A stretch of DNA of 64,000 bases, taken from positions 12,202,282-12,266,281 of the forward strand of contig NW_024736071.1 in assembly GCF_018991925.1 (NCBI RefSeq), in the 5' to 3' direction. The notes under the pieces were generated by a model. That model ran no database searches. It had not been told where the DNA came from and saw only the letters and a list, made by a program, of their open reading frames with translations. The first letter of the stretch is position 1. The number at the start of each line of letters is the position of its first letter. The DNA is from Homarus americanus (Eukaryota; Arthropoda; Malacostraca; Decapoda; Nephropidae). Positions 12,896 to 22,852 of the stretch are shown here, piece after piece. A program made the translations under genes and the position numbers.

Positions 12896-13117
12896 ACTCC
12901 TCTCCCCTCCCCTACTATTCCCCACCATTTTTCCTCCTTCCTCCCAGCATTTCTCTCTCCCCACTTCCCTTACCCCCATCCCCCACGATTACCACCCCCT
13001 CCCTCCCTCCCACCCAAGTGTCAGTAACTAGGAAGCGCCTCCTAACTCATCTCCATTAACCCTTTATTCTACGTTACCTTTGATGTTTTAACAAGGTCTA
13101 TTACGATGATGACGCAG

Positions 13118-14905
13118 GTGGGGTGATGGTACAGAGTGGGGAGTGCAGGTAGGGGTGATGGTCAGGTGGGGTGATAGTGTGGTGAGTGATGATGGTACAG
13201 AGTGGGGTGATGGTGCAGAGTGGGGAGTGATGTGGGTGGGTGTGTTGGTGCAGAATGAGGTGTTGGTGTAGGTGGGGTGATGGTGCAGGTGGGGTGTTGG
13301 TGTAGGTGGGGTGATGGTTTTAGGTGGGAGTGTGTTGGTGCAGAGTAAGAAAATGGGGAGTGTTGTTGCAGAGTAAGTGTTGGTGTAGGTGGGGTGTTAG
13401 TGTGAGGTGTTAGTGTAAATTGAGTGTTGGTGTAGAGTGGGGAATAAGTTTGGTGTGGAGTGGGGTGTTGGTGTAGGTGGAGATGAAACCAGTGATGTTG
13501 TGTAGGTGAGATGTTAATTAGTGAAAATGGGTGTAGGTGAAGGTGATAGTGCAGGTGGGGTGTTGGTGCAGGTGGGGAGTTAGGGGAGTGTTGGTGTGGG
13601 AATGTGTTGGTGCAGGTGGGAATGTTGAATTACAGAGTGGGAGGTGTTGGTTGTGGAGTGTGTTGGTGGGGTGTTTAGTGTAGGTGGGGTGGCCCCAGGT
13701 GGGTGGGGTGTTGGCCAGTGGGGGTGTTGTGTGGTGGGAGGTGGGGTGTTGTTGGTGTAGGTGGGGTGTTGGTAGGTGTTGGTGTGGGTGTTAGTGTAGT
13801 GTATTTGGTGTAAGAATGGGGAATGTTGAATGTGGAGTGGGGTGTTGAGCAGTGGGTAGAGGTGTTGGTGTAGGTGGAGATGTTAGTGTAGGTGGGGTGT
13901 TGGTGTGGAGTGGGGAGTGTTGTTGGTGTGGTGAGAACCAGTGGTGTAGGTGGGGTGTTGGTGTAGGTGGGGTGTTGGTGTGGAAATTAAGTGGGGTGTT
14001 GGTGTGGTGGTGGTATGTGGGGTAGTGGGTGATGGTGGGGGTGTTGGTGTAGGTGGGGTGTTGGTGTAGGTGGGGTGTTGGTGTAGGTGGGGTGATGGTG
14101 CAGGTGGGGTGTTGGTGTAGGTGGGGTGTTGGGCGCAGGTGGGGTGTTGAATTGTAGGTGGGGTGTTGGTGTAGGTGGGGTGTTGGTATGGTGGTGGGGT
14201 GTTGGTGTAGATGGGAGGGTGATAGTGCAGGTGGGGTGTTGGTGTAGGTGGGGTGTTAGGTAGTGGGGTGTTGGTGTAGGTGGGGTGATGGTGCAGGTGG
14301 GGGTGTTGGTGTAGGTGGGGTGATGGTGCAGGTGGGGTGATGGTGTGGGTGGGGTGATGGTGCAGGTGGGGTGTTGGTGTAGGTGGGGTGTTGGTGCAGG
14401 TGGGGAATGTTGGTGCAGGTGGGGTGTTGTTGGTGTAGGTGGGGTGTTGGTGTGAGTGGGGGTGTTGGTGTAGGTGGGGTGTTGGTGGTGGTGGGTGCAG
14501 GTGGGGTGTTGGTGTAGGTGGGGTGTTGGTGTAGGTGGGGTGTTGGTGTAGGTGGGGTGTTGGTGTGGGTGGGGTGGGGCAGGTGGGGTGTGTTGGTGTG
14601 GGTGGGGTGATGGTTTGGTGTGGGGTGTTGGTGTGGTGGGGTGTTGGTGTGGGTGGGGTGTTGGTGTAGGTGGGGTGATGGTGCAGGGGGGTGTTGGTGG
14701 GGTGATGGTGCAGGTGGGGTGATGGTGTGGGTGGGGTGATGGTGCAGGTGGGGTGTTGGTGTAGGTGGGGTGTTGGTGTAGGTGGGGTGTTGGGTGGGGT
14801 GGTAGGTGATGGTGCAGGTGGGGTGTTGGTGTAGGTGGGGGGTGATGGTGCAGGTGGGGTGATGGTGTGGGTGGGGTGATGGTGTAGGTGGGGTGTTGGT
14901 GCAGG
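13118..14905. repeat. 1.8-kb G-rich minisatellite, 17-bp unit
   Basis: The dominant unit is GGTGGGGTGTTGGTGTA, with variants GATGGTGCA and GTTGGTGCA. The top strand is nearly devoid of C. Units are regular from about 14030 to 14905 and visibly corrupted from about 13300 to 13900, with GAAT, TAATT and AAGAAAAT insertions. Long - strand frames rich in Thr, Pro and His are repeat translations. Confidence 0.97.
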
Positions 14906-14950
14906 CTTACCCACAGCGTACAGACCAAAATACGGATTTCTGGCAGAATT

Positions 14951-14953
<3 letters not shown>

Positions 14954-15049
<96 letters not shown>
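14954..15049. repeat. (AC)n microsatellite
   Basis: About 48 AC units. Confidence 0.97.
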
Positions 15050-17185
15050 AAACAACAGTCTCCTGATGGTACTGCCTGGCCAGTTTTGTGTACATCATCA
15101 CCTCACTCCCGAGGCCACTATGAGGGTCAGACACAACCTCTGGTAACGGGTATCGTGTCTTCTTACCTGGTTATAATATTGATGAGGAATATATCAACCG
15201 TTGAGGCTCGCTGGCCACGCCCTCCATACCTCAAAGTCACTTATTAAATTTGTACTTCAGTTTCATAATCTTCTGCTGCTACATACACTTACTATGACCA
15301 TTACTTATAAACTCTTTGAAATTTTGTTTTATCAATATAACTTGTATATAAACTATGGGTGTTTCTCTATATTACACCGAATTTTTTATCAAGATCAGAT
15401 AAAATTTAGGTAAATATTGAATTGGTCGTTACCGCCATGACTGACCCACTACCTGACCTTGATGAGGAGGAAGGTAGAGAGTTAAGGTTATACCAAAGTA
15501 CATCATACACATCTACGGTGCACTTCCTGTTTATAACATTACCCCAAGTCCACTGGTTGTTACTGGGCAGCCTACACTAGTGGTAGCCAGCAGTGTGACG
15601 GACTAAAATGGAACACAGAATTAATTCATCCCAAGATACCAGACCAAGTGTGAATTATTATCAAGGTTCTCGCTAAGCATATTATAAGAACTACTGGTAT
15701 TCCTTTTTAAGAGAGAACCAAACACTTTGACCTCATTAAGGAACTGCTGTTAACGGGGAAAAGTCTTTACTGTTCCTAGAGAGATTAGTATTATTTAGCT
15801 TTGTATGTTATCTGTATTCAACATAATTTTGAGGTAGTGATGCCTTATCCACACAGTCTTATGCCCACATCTAATTGATTTTAGATACAGTATCTTAAAA
15901 AAGTATCTGCCAGGGTGGGTTCGATGACTTCCGAAATGCTACATGCAACTCGTGATGTCCCGGGAGGGTTGGTATGTGTGGCTCTGAGGCATACTGATCC
16001 TACTATATTATTACATTATTATGTTAAACTATACAGGGATGCATGTCCCAATATTGAATATTTATCATCAGCGGTCTTATAATGTTCCACACAGTGTGTG
16101 GACAGATAATTTTTTGAGATACTCTACATTTTTATCATTTCTTGTTAAGAAAACACGTTTTTTTTCTACCGCCACTATATGTTAAGTATTGCACTTATAT
16201 TGTATACCTGCTGTAAACCTGAACTTATACTTATTTTTTAAATAAAATTTTTAAATCTGATTCTGAAACTATACAGGTCAGCCATGACCACTTGTGTTGG
16301 TCCGGGATCGGTTCCCATCAACAAGGTGACGTCAGTGGTGATGGAGGCATTGTGTTGACATTTGGCTTGGCAGACGAGGGTAAGACTGGAGGCTGCCACA
16401 GACCAGCCCCTTCAATCCTCCCTGGTCGGTTCGGTTCGTACACAACTGAATCTTCCTCTCAATAAAATAGTTCTTTAAATTACTTGTATATTACTCGCTA
16501 TTATAAGAAAACCTTTTTTTTTAATTAAGATTATGAACGGAAAAACACACTAAAAATACGTGGTAAATTCACCCCTTTTTACCCAGACAAGTCTTCCGTA
16601 TTTTATCTACGCACGCGCAGCCTCGAGTGTTTGAGTAAGTGTGATCTTGTATTTAAGAACAAATTTAGGTAAAGAAAACATTTCAGGTGCTCTTCTTCAG
16701 ACGACTACGTTTCCACTCCTGTTTGACGGCGATTCGTGCCGAGGGGCGTCCGCTTTGATCCCACAGACTAGACAAGAGAGTGGCGCGCCGCTGGCCACTT
16801 GTCTGTTGAGTAAACTATCTTCTTTTACGTCATACAACCCTCGTCTTCCGGGCTGATCATATGACCGTGTGGTGGCGGCCATGACTGCTGCTGCCCTCAC
16901 ACCGTCAACTGGCAGCACGAGATACACGACCACAGGAACAGTGTATGCTTCAGGTCATCTCTGTGTACACTAATACATCTTTCTGCATGGCTTCACGTCT
17001 CAGGTGGTAAAGAGATTAATCCCCGCGGCCCCCAGCCCTTCAACGAGTGTGTCGACAATAACCAACACTAGACATTGTAATCATGACACTAACCATCCAT
17101 AACTACTATATTGTGGACATTAACCATCGACCACTGTGACGTTGACATTAATCACCCCAAGTAATGCAATCTTGACAGTCACGAC
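15050..17185. other. Unassigned unique sequence
   Basis: No gene is recognised. The stretch near 16170-16260 (TGTATACC, CTGTAAACCTG, AAATAAAATT) resembles the AT-rich 3' end of a LINE, but no coding remnant precedes it. The segment at 16990-17045 resembles the head of a tRNA-derived SINE, but A and B boxes cannot be defined with confidence. Confidence 0.4.
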
Positions 17186-17189
17186 ACTT

Positions 17190-17505
17190 AACGATTACGG
17201 TGATAACATTAACCACCCTCATCCATTATGGCAATAACATTAACCACTCTCATCCACTATGGCACTAACATTAACCATTATCATCCATTATGGCACTAAC
17301 ATTAACCATCATCATCCACTATGGCACTAACATTAACCACCCCCATCCACTATGGCACTAACATTAACCACCCCCAGGCACTATGATAATAACATTAACC
17401 ACCCCCATCCACTATGGCATTAACATTAACCATCATCATTCACTATGGCACTAACATTAACCACCCTCATCCTCTAAGGCACTAACATTAACCATCAACT
17501 ACCAC
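17190..17505. repeat. ~30-bp minisatellite
   Basis: Unit built from ATCCACTATGGCACTAAC followed by ATTAACCA and CCCCC or TCATC. About nine copies with point changes. Confidence 0.9.
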
Positions 17506-17611
17506 CGCTACCATCACACTGCAAGCACCATCCATTTATGACCAAAATAGTGCTATCCCCGACCACAGAGGTGACATTCCCTAGTTTTAAGCCTGGGCCC
17601 GTCGACCTTAT

Positions 17612-17755
17612 GGTGTGTGTGTGTGTGTGTGTTTACAGTTTTATGGTCTCTTTACTCTCATGCTCTTTCATACCACGAGCCGCCGACTCCCTACTGAGCG
17701 CTGTTACTCTATGGCGAAGACAACATAACCGAACGAGTATTTCATTAAGGTATTT

Positions 17756-17795
<40 letters not shown>
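17612..17795. repeat. Two (GT)n tracts
   Basis: Short (GT)n at 17612-17631 and a longer one at 17760-17794, separated by unique sequence. Confidence 0.9.
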
Positions 17796-18024
17796 CACTA
17801 ACGGAAAGATGACTTAGGGAATCGTGTCTCTTGTTTTCATTATCCTCGAATTGACACCAAATATATTGTTCACAGTTATGTTACCAAGATGGCGACCTTA
17901 AACGAAACAAAATAAGACAAAACAAAACAAATACAAAGTTACAGATATATAGAAAAAAATACTAAACTCCAGGAAAAACAATCATGAGAATGATGACCTC
18001 AACAAACAAACGCACAAACCCAGA

Positions 18025-18132
18025 TCCAGTATTCTACAAACACACGAACCCAAATATTCTACAAACACACAAACCCAGATATTCTACAAACACACGAACC
18101 CAAATATTCTACAAACACACAAACCCAGATTT
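18025..18132. repeat. 25-bp minisatellite, about 4 copies
   Basis: Unit ATATTCTACAAACACACRA followed by ACCCA. Confidence 0.9.
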
Positions 18133-19370
18133 TGTAAACTATAAGTATGAATTATTGAGAATGACAACACCCACTGATGATTCCCAAACCTCAAGGAGAC
18201 CATTACCACCCCCCGATCTTTACGGCCAGGCAATAGACAATCTCCCTAGACCAGAATCCGCTAGTATGGTCGGCGGAATATGAAATATGACCTTCGAAAC
18301 ACAGGCTGTTTAGTGACAGTGAAGCCAAAATGAGCAGTCAGACAGATAAACAGCTGTAAATATCATCTACAATAGCTGTCCCAATGCATAATATTACCAC
18401 GTTATTAGCTTAGCTAGTCAGTAGTAAGGTGGTCAGCTAGCCAGAGCCAATTGCTGCCGCGTCCTAAACTTCTTCAATTTCCGACCATTTTTTACCCACT
18501 TCCTCCCTCTAATAATAATCATCTTTCACCTTCTCTTTCACTAAACAAAAAGTACTCCTCTTTCCCGCGCTCTTCTCGCGAGACAAGGCAGGAACTTAAC
18601 ACAGGCCAATGAATGACAAAAAAAGAGGAAGAATTATAGCGAATCCACAAAACTTTATATAAGACACAATGCAATATCATATACGGCACTGACAAACGTA
18701 CCAGAGGAGGAGAGGTGGTGGTGAGGGGGTGAGGTGAGTAAGGGAAGGGAGGCCAGCCGGCGGAGATGGAGGAAGAGGTGAGGAAAGGCTCGCAGAATAA
18801 ACATGAGGTATAAGAAGAAAGCCCAATAGTTTGACTTCACACTATCATGATCCTAGAGACTGGTTCAAGGAATAATATAAGTATTTAGAGGCGAATTTTC
18901 CACAGCTTGTAAGCCCATAATGCTCTCTCAATTACTCCAGTTATGTCCAATTATTCAGTATAACCTGAATGGGTTCGAATACATTCAAGGTATTCATTTT
19001 CAAGTAAGATCTAATTCAACCTAAAGAAAGACTGAGATTACTATTTACGTGTTTCTTTCTCACTTATTGAACTGGTTATTAAAAAGACAGACTCAAGAAA
19101 TTAAAACCCACATAAAATCACATTAAACTGAAAGCGCAAAATGACACACCAACCACACACACACTTATGATTTTCGCCACCAATCAAGGTATAACCCCGC
19201 AAGAAACACTAACACTTTTTAACCACTATAAACCAGACTGACTTTTGAATAGTGCCTTGAAACATGAGTGATCGGGACATTACCCAAACAATCACTGTCC
19301 TGACCAATCACCTGAAACTTTCTTATTGACTTCGCGGCATAGACTTCCTCCCATTCGCTGTTGGTAATAA
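18133..19370. other. Unassigned unique sequence
   Basis: No domain is recognised in any frame. A G-rich stretch lies at 18700-18790. Confidence 0.4.
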
Positions 19371-20262
19371 ACTAACACACAAACCCATACAATAAACAAA
19401 CACAAAGCCATACAATCAACAAACACACAAGCCCATACAATAAACACACAAACCCAAGTAGCAAACAAACACACAAACCCATACAATAAACTAACACACA
19501 AACCCATACAATCAACAAACACACAAACCCATACAATCAACAAACACACAAACCCATACAATAAACAAACACAAACCCATGCAATAAACAAACACAAACC
19601 CATACAATACAACAAACACACAACACCCATACAATAACAAACACACAAACCCAAGTAGCAAACAAACACACAAACCCATACAATAACACACAAACCCAAG
19701 TAGCAAACAAACACACAAACAATAAACAATACAATCAACAAACACACAAACCCATACAATCAACAAACACACAAACCCATACAATCAACAAACACACAAA
19801 CCCATACAATAAACAAACACAAACCACATACAATAAACAAACACACACACACATACAATAACAAACACAGCAAACACATATAATAAACAAACACAAACAA
19901 CACAATACAATCAACAAGCACACAAACCCATACAATAAACAAACACAAACACACATAATAAACAAACACAAACCCATACAATCAACAAGCACACAAACCC
20001 ATACAATAAACAAACACAAACACACATAATAAACAAACACAAACCCATACAATGAACAAACACACAAACCCATACAATAAACAAACACACAAACCCATAC
20101 AATAAACAAACACATAATAAACAAAAACACAAACCTAGAATATCAACAAGCACACAATCCATTTAATAAAATACAAACCCATGCTATCAACAAACTCACA
20201 AACCCATATAACAAACATACAAACCCATGCAATAACAAACACACAAACCCATATAATCGTAT
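19371..20262. repeat. 26-bp minisatellite, about 34 copies
   Basis: Unit AACCCATACAATAAACAA followed by ACACACAA, with AATCAACAA and AAGTAGCAA variants. The - strand open frames (Val/Cys/Leu-rich, repeating MGLCV) are repeat translations. Confidence 0.97.
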
Positions 20263-20305
20263 TCCATCGCGACTACAAAAGTAAAATGGTTGTAGACAGT
20301 TCTGT

Positions 20306-20308
<3 letters not shown>

Positions 20309-20338
<30 letters not shown>
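20309..20338. repeat. (GT)n microsatellite
   Basis: About 15 GT units. Confidence 0.95.
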
Positions 20339-20346
<8 letters not shown>

Positions 20347-20465
20347 AGCGTACATACAGTGTTTTGACGTAGTGTGTAAACAAACGCATTACTGTAATGA
20401 TGAAAAGCTTTTACGAAGATAGACCTGTATACTGGAAGCAACCTATCCTGTCGCGGCGGGTCTGG

Positions 20466-20782
20466 TAGCGTTCACAACACATACTGTTAGCGTTCACATA
20501 CACACTAGTAGCGTTTATAACACATTCTTTTACCGTTCATAACACACTGAAGTAGAGTTCACAAAACATACTAGTAGCGTTTGTAACACACATTCTAGTA
20601 GCGTTCACAACACACTGAACTAGTGTTAACATTACATACTAGTAGTGTTTATTCTAGTAGCATTCACAATACACACTAGTAGCGTTTGTAACACACATTC
20701 TAGTAGCGTTCACAACACACTGAAGTAGCGTTCACATTACATATTAGTAGCGTTTATAACACACATTCTATTAGCGTTCACA
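20466..20782. repeat. Interspersed-unit minisatellite (TAGTAGCGTT)
   Basis: TAGTAGCGTT followed by CACAACACAC or TATAACACA recurs about every 27-45 bp with varying linker. Confidence 0.85.
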
Positions 20783-21004
20783 TCTCATAACTTTCACAAC
20801 AAACTTTCTGCTTCACCAACGTGGATTTCCAAGCATTCATAAGTTAACATTCCCACGTACTGTACAACTATATGAGAACACATGACACCTCGGCTATATT
20901 AGCTCGCAATAAATGGTATGTTACATCAAGTTTTGTCATGTTCTCATTCTTCCTTCCCAATTGACGTTTACTTCTCTCTCAGTCTGCCCGTCTCTGTCTG
21001 TCTA

Positions 21005-21005
<1 letters not shown>

Positions 21006-21073
<68 letters not shown>
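21006..21073. repeat. (AAT)n, tail of a - strand LINE 3' end
   Basis: About 22 AAT units. It directly adjoins the LINE 3' end at 21074-21260, whose 3' side faces the repeat. Confidence 0.9.
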
Positions 21074-21260
21074 TAACGGTTTATTGAAAAAGTTATGCAG
21101 CCCGAAGGCTGAAAATATACATTGGACAAAAATGACTTATTACATACAAAGTCATGGGGTGGGTGGGTCGTTTAACAAAAGCTTTCATTACTAAAAGAAG
21201 AAGGAACATGAATTGAACATACAAATTTTTATAGTTTACAGTTGATGGCCCGGCCCTGGG
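21074..21260 (-). mobile_element. LINE 3' end fragment with hairpin and (ATT)n tail
   Basis: Read on the - strand this ends GTATATTTTCAGCC, TTCG, GGCTGCA, then CAATAAACCGTT and (ATT)n. The same order of blocks occurs on the + strand at 22770-22852, so the two are 3' ends of one LINE family. The CAGCC-UUCG-GGCUG stretch forms a perfect five-pair stem with a UUCG tetraloop, a plausible recognition element for the reverse transcriptase. No coding sequence remains here. The upstream boundary is lost in the adjoining 80-bp array. Confidence 0.65.
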
Positions 21261-21860
21261 CTGGTCATTGAGACACCAGGTGGTGTGGTGTTCACCTGGT
21301 GTAGTAACTCGTCCTCGGGTGTTGATATGAAGGACCTCACGTGGTCATGGAGACATCGGGTGGTGTGATGTTCAACTGGTGTAGTAACTCGTTCTCGGGT
21401 GTTGATATGAAGGACCTCACGTGGTCATTGAGACACCATGTGGTGTGGTATTCACGTGGTGTAATAACTCATCCTTGGGTGTGGATATGAAGGACCTCAC
21501 GTGTTCATGGAGACATCGGGTAGTGTGGTATTCACATGGTGTAGTAACTCGTTCTCGGGTGTTGATATGAAAGACCTCATGTGGTCATTGAGACACCATG
21601 TGGTGTGGTGTTTACGTGGTGTAGTAACTCGTCCTCGGGTGTTGATATGAAGGACCTCCGGTGGTCATTAAGACACCATGTGGTGTGGTGTTCGCGTGGT
21701 GTAGTAACTCGTCCTCGGGTGTTGATATGAAAGACCTCACGTGTTCGTGGATACATCGGGTGGTGTGGTATTCACGTGGTGCAGTGACTCGTCCACGGGT
21801 GTTGATATGAAGGACCTCACGTGGTCATGGGGACACCGTGTGGCGTGGGGTGGTGTCACA
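21261..21860. repeat. 80-bp minisatellite, 7.5 copies in perfect phase
   Basis: GTTGATATGA (GTGGATATGA in one copy) recurs at 21321, 21401, 21481, 21561, 21641, 21721 and 21801, exactly 80 bp apart with no indel. The unit also contains GGACCTCACGTGGTCAT, GGTGGTGTGGTRTTCACGTG and GTAGTAACTCGT. Many units carry one or two CACGTG palindromes. Because 80 is not a multiple of three, a conserved coding repeat is unlikely. Confidence 0.97.
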
Positions 21861-22198
21861 GTACCTCACTCTCTGCTCGGTGATGCTGTTTTATGTCGTA
21901 GTCAGGTGCTTAGCCGGCCCTCTGTTGTTCCCAGGGTGGACGGATCAACACCGTCTCGTCAGAGGATGGTTCCCAGGGGTGCTTATCTCAGTGGTGGGTC
22001 ACGGCTCTCACTGGTACTGTCTTGTGCTGAATTCACTGGCTTAAACACGAAATAGTCACATTTGATTATGTAGATATCCCGGTGGTGAGGATGGGTCGGG
22101 GAGAGGGAATTCAGGAATGGGCTAACATGGCCAAGGAGGGTCGCTGCTGAGCAGGAGCAGCGCCTGAATAGGTCTTCACCCTACTGTGGTCAAGGATG

Positions 22199-22236
22199 TA
22201 ATTCATGTCATGTCATGTCATGTCTGTCTGTCTGTC
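22199..22236. repeat. (TCATG)n and (TCTG)n microsatellites
   Basis: Short tandem TCATG units run into TCTG units. Confidence 0.9.
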
Positions 22237-22408
22237 TGGCTTTATTTGTAATTTAAGTAACAAATTTCTCTCTACCCTCAAGCAGAGAATTTAACTTACT
22301 GTTCCTATAACCTCTATGAATGTATAACGTGAAAGATGGTGGTTATGCAGTATTTGAGCCAAAACTTTAATAAATTTGCCTTCTCTATGTCACTTAGATT
22401 GTTTTCAT

Positions 22409-22514
22409 CATACATACATACATACATACATACATACATACATACATACCTGTACATACATACCTGTACATATATACATACATACATACATACATACATA
22501 CATACATACATGCA
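22409..22514. repeat. (CATA)n microsatellite
   Basis: About 25 CATA units interrupted twice by CCTGTA. Confidence 0.95.
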
Positions 22515-22815
22515 TGCAAGGTTTGGCAGCCAACTATTGCACCACCCTCGTCATCGCCACCTCCTGCTACCGGCAGCCCCCCACCCACCTCGCGCAGTCC
22601 GCCACTACTACAAAATTCAGCCCATAAGAGCCCGCACCGATAGATATAAGAATAGCACCATCCCATTTATTGTTAAAATAATAAACAACTCCTGATTTAT
22701 GTACTGTACAAGTGTACAGCCCTGTAAATGTATTGAACGCATATCATTATGTCTAAATCACATGTAAGTTTGTATATTTTCAGCCACCAGCTGCAACTCT
22801 ATTAATAAACCGTTT
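22515..22815 (+). pseudogene. LINE 3' fragment: C-terminus of ORF2 plus 3' UTR
   Basis: The frame reading RTDRYKNSTIPFIVKIINNS and then stop (22636-22695) matches the typical end of many arthropod non-LTR reverse transcriptase polyproteins (an R-T-x-R-Y-K-N-S-x-I-P signature). It is followed by about 120 bp of 3' UTR ending TTTGTATATTTTCAGCC, a small CAGC/GCTG hairpin, AATAAACCGTT and (ATT)n. The same 3' end occurs at 21074-21260 in the opposite orientation. The fragment is 5'-truncated at or near the (CATA)n tract, as expected for target-primed reverse transcription. Confidence 0.65.
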
Positions 22816-22852
22816 ATTATTATTATTATTATTATTATTTCATACTACTACT
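22816..22852. repeat. (ATT)n shared by two converging LINE tails
   Basis: It serves as the 3' tail of the + strand LINE fragment on the left and of the - strand RTE-like copy 2 on the right. Confidence 0.9.

Noticed and set aside
13883..15055. 390-codon - strand frame rich in Thr, Pro and His
   Set aside because: Translation of the 17-bp array and the adjoining (AC)n; there is no conserved domain and several overlapping frames are equally open.
15905..15930. GGGTTCGATGAC resembling a tRNA B box
   Set aside because: No A box at the right distance and no cloverleaf.
16990..17045. tRNA-derived SINE head
   Set aside because: Only a loose resemblance; no second copy was seen in the window.
19292..20162. 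Val/Cys/Leu frames resembling membrane proteins
   Set aside because: They are repeats of the 26-bp unit read on the - strand; the hydrophobicity follows from the T-rich complement.
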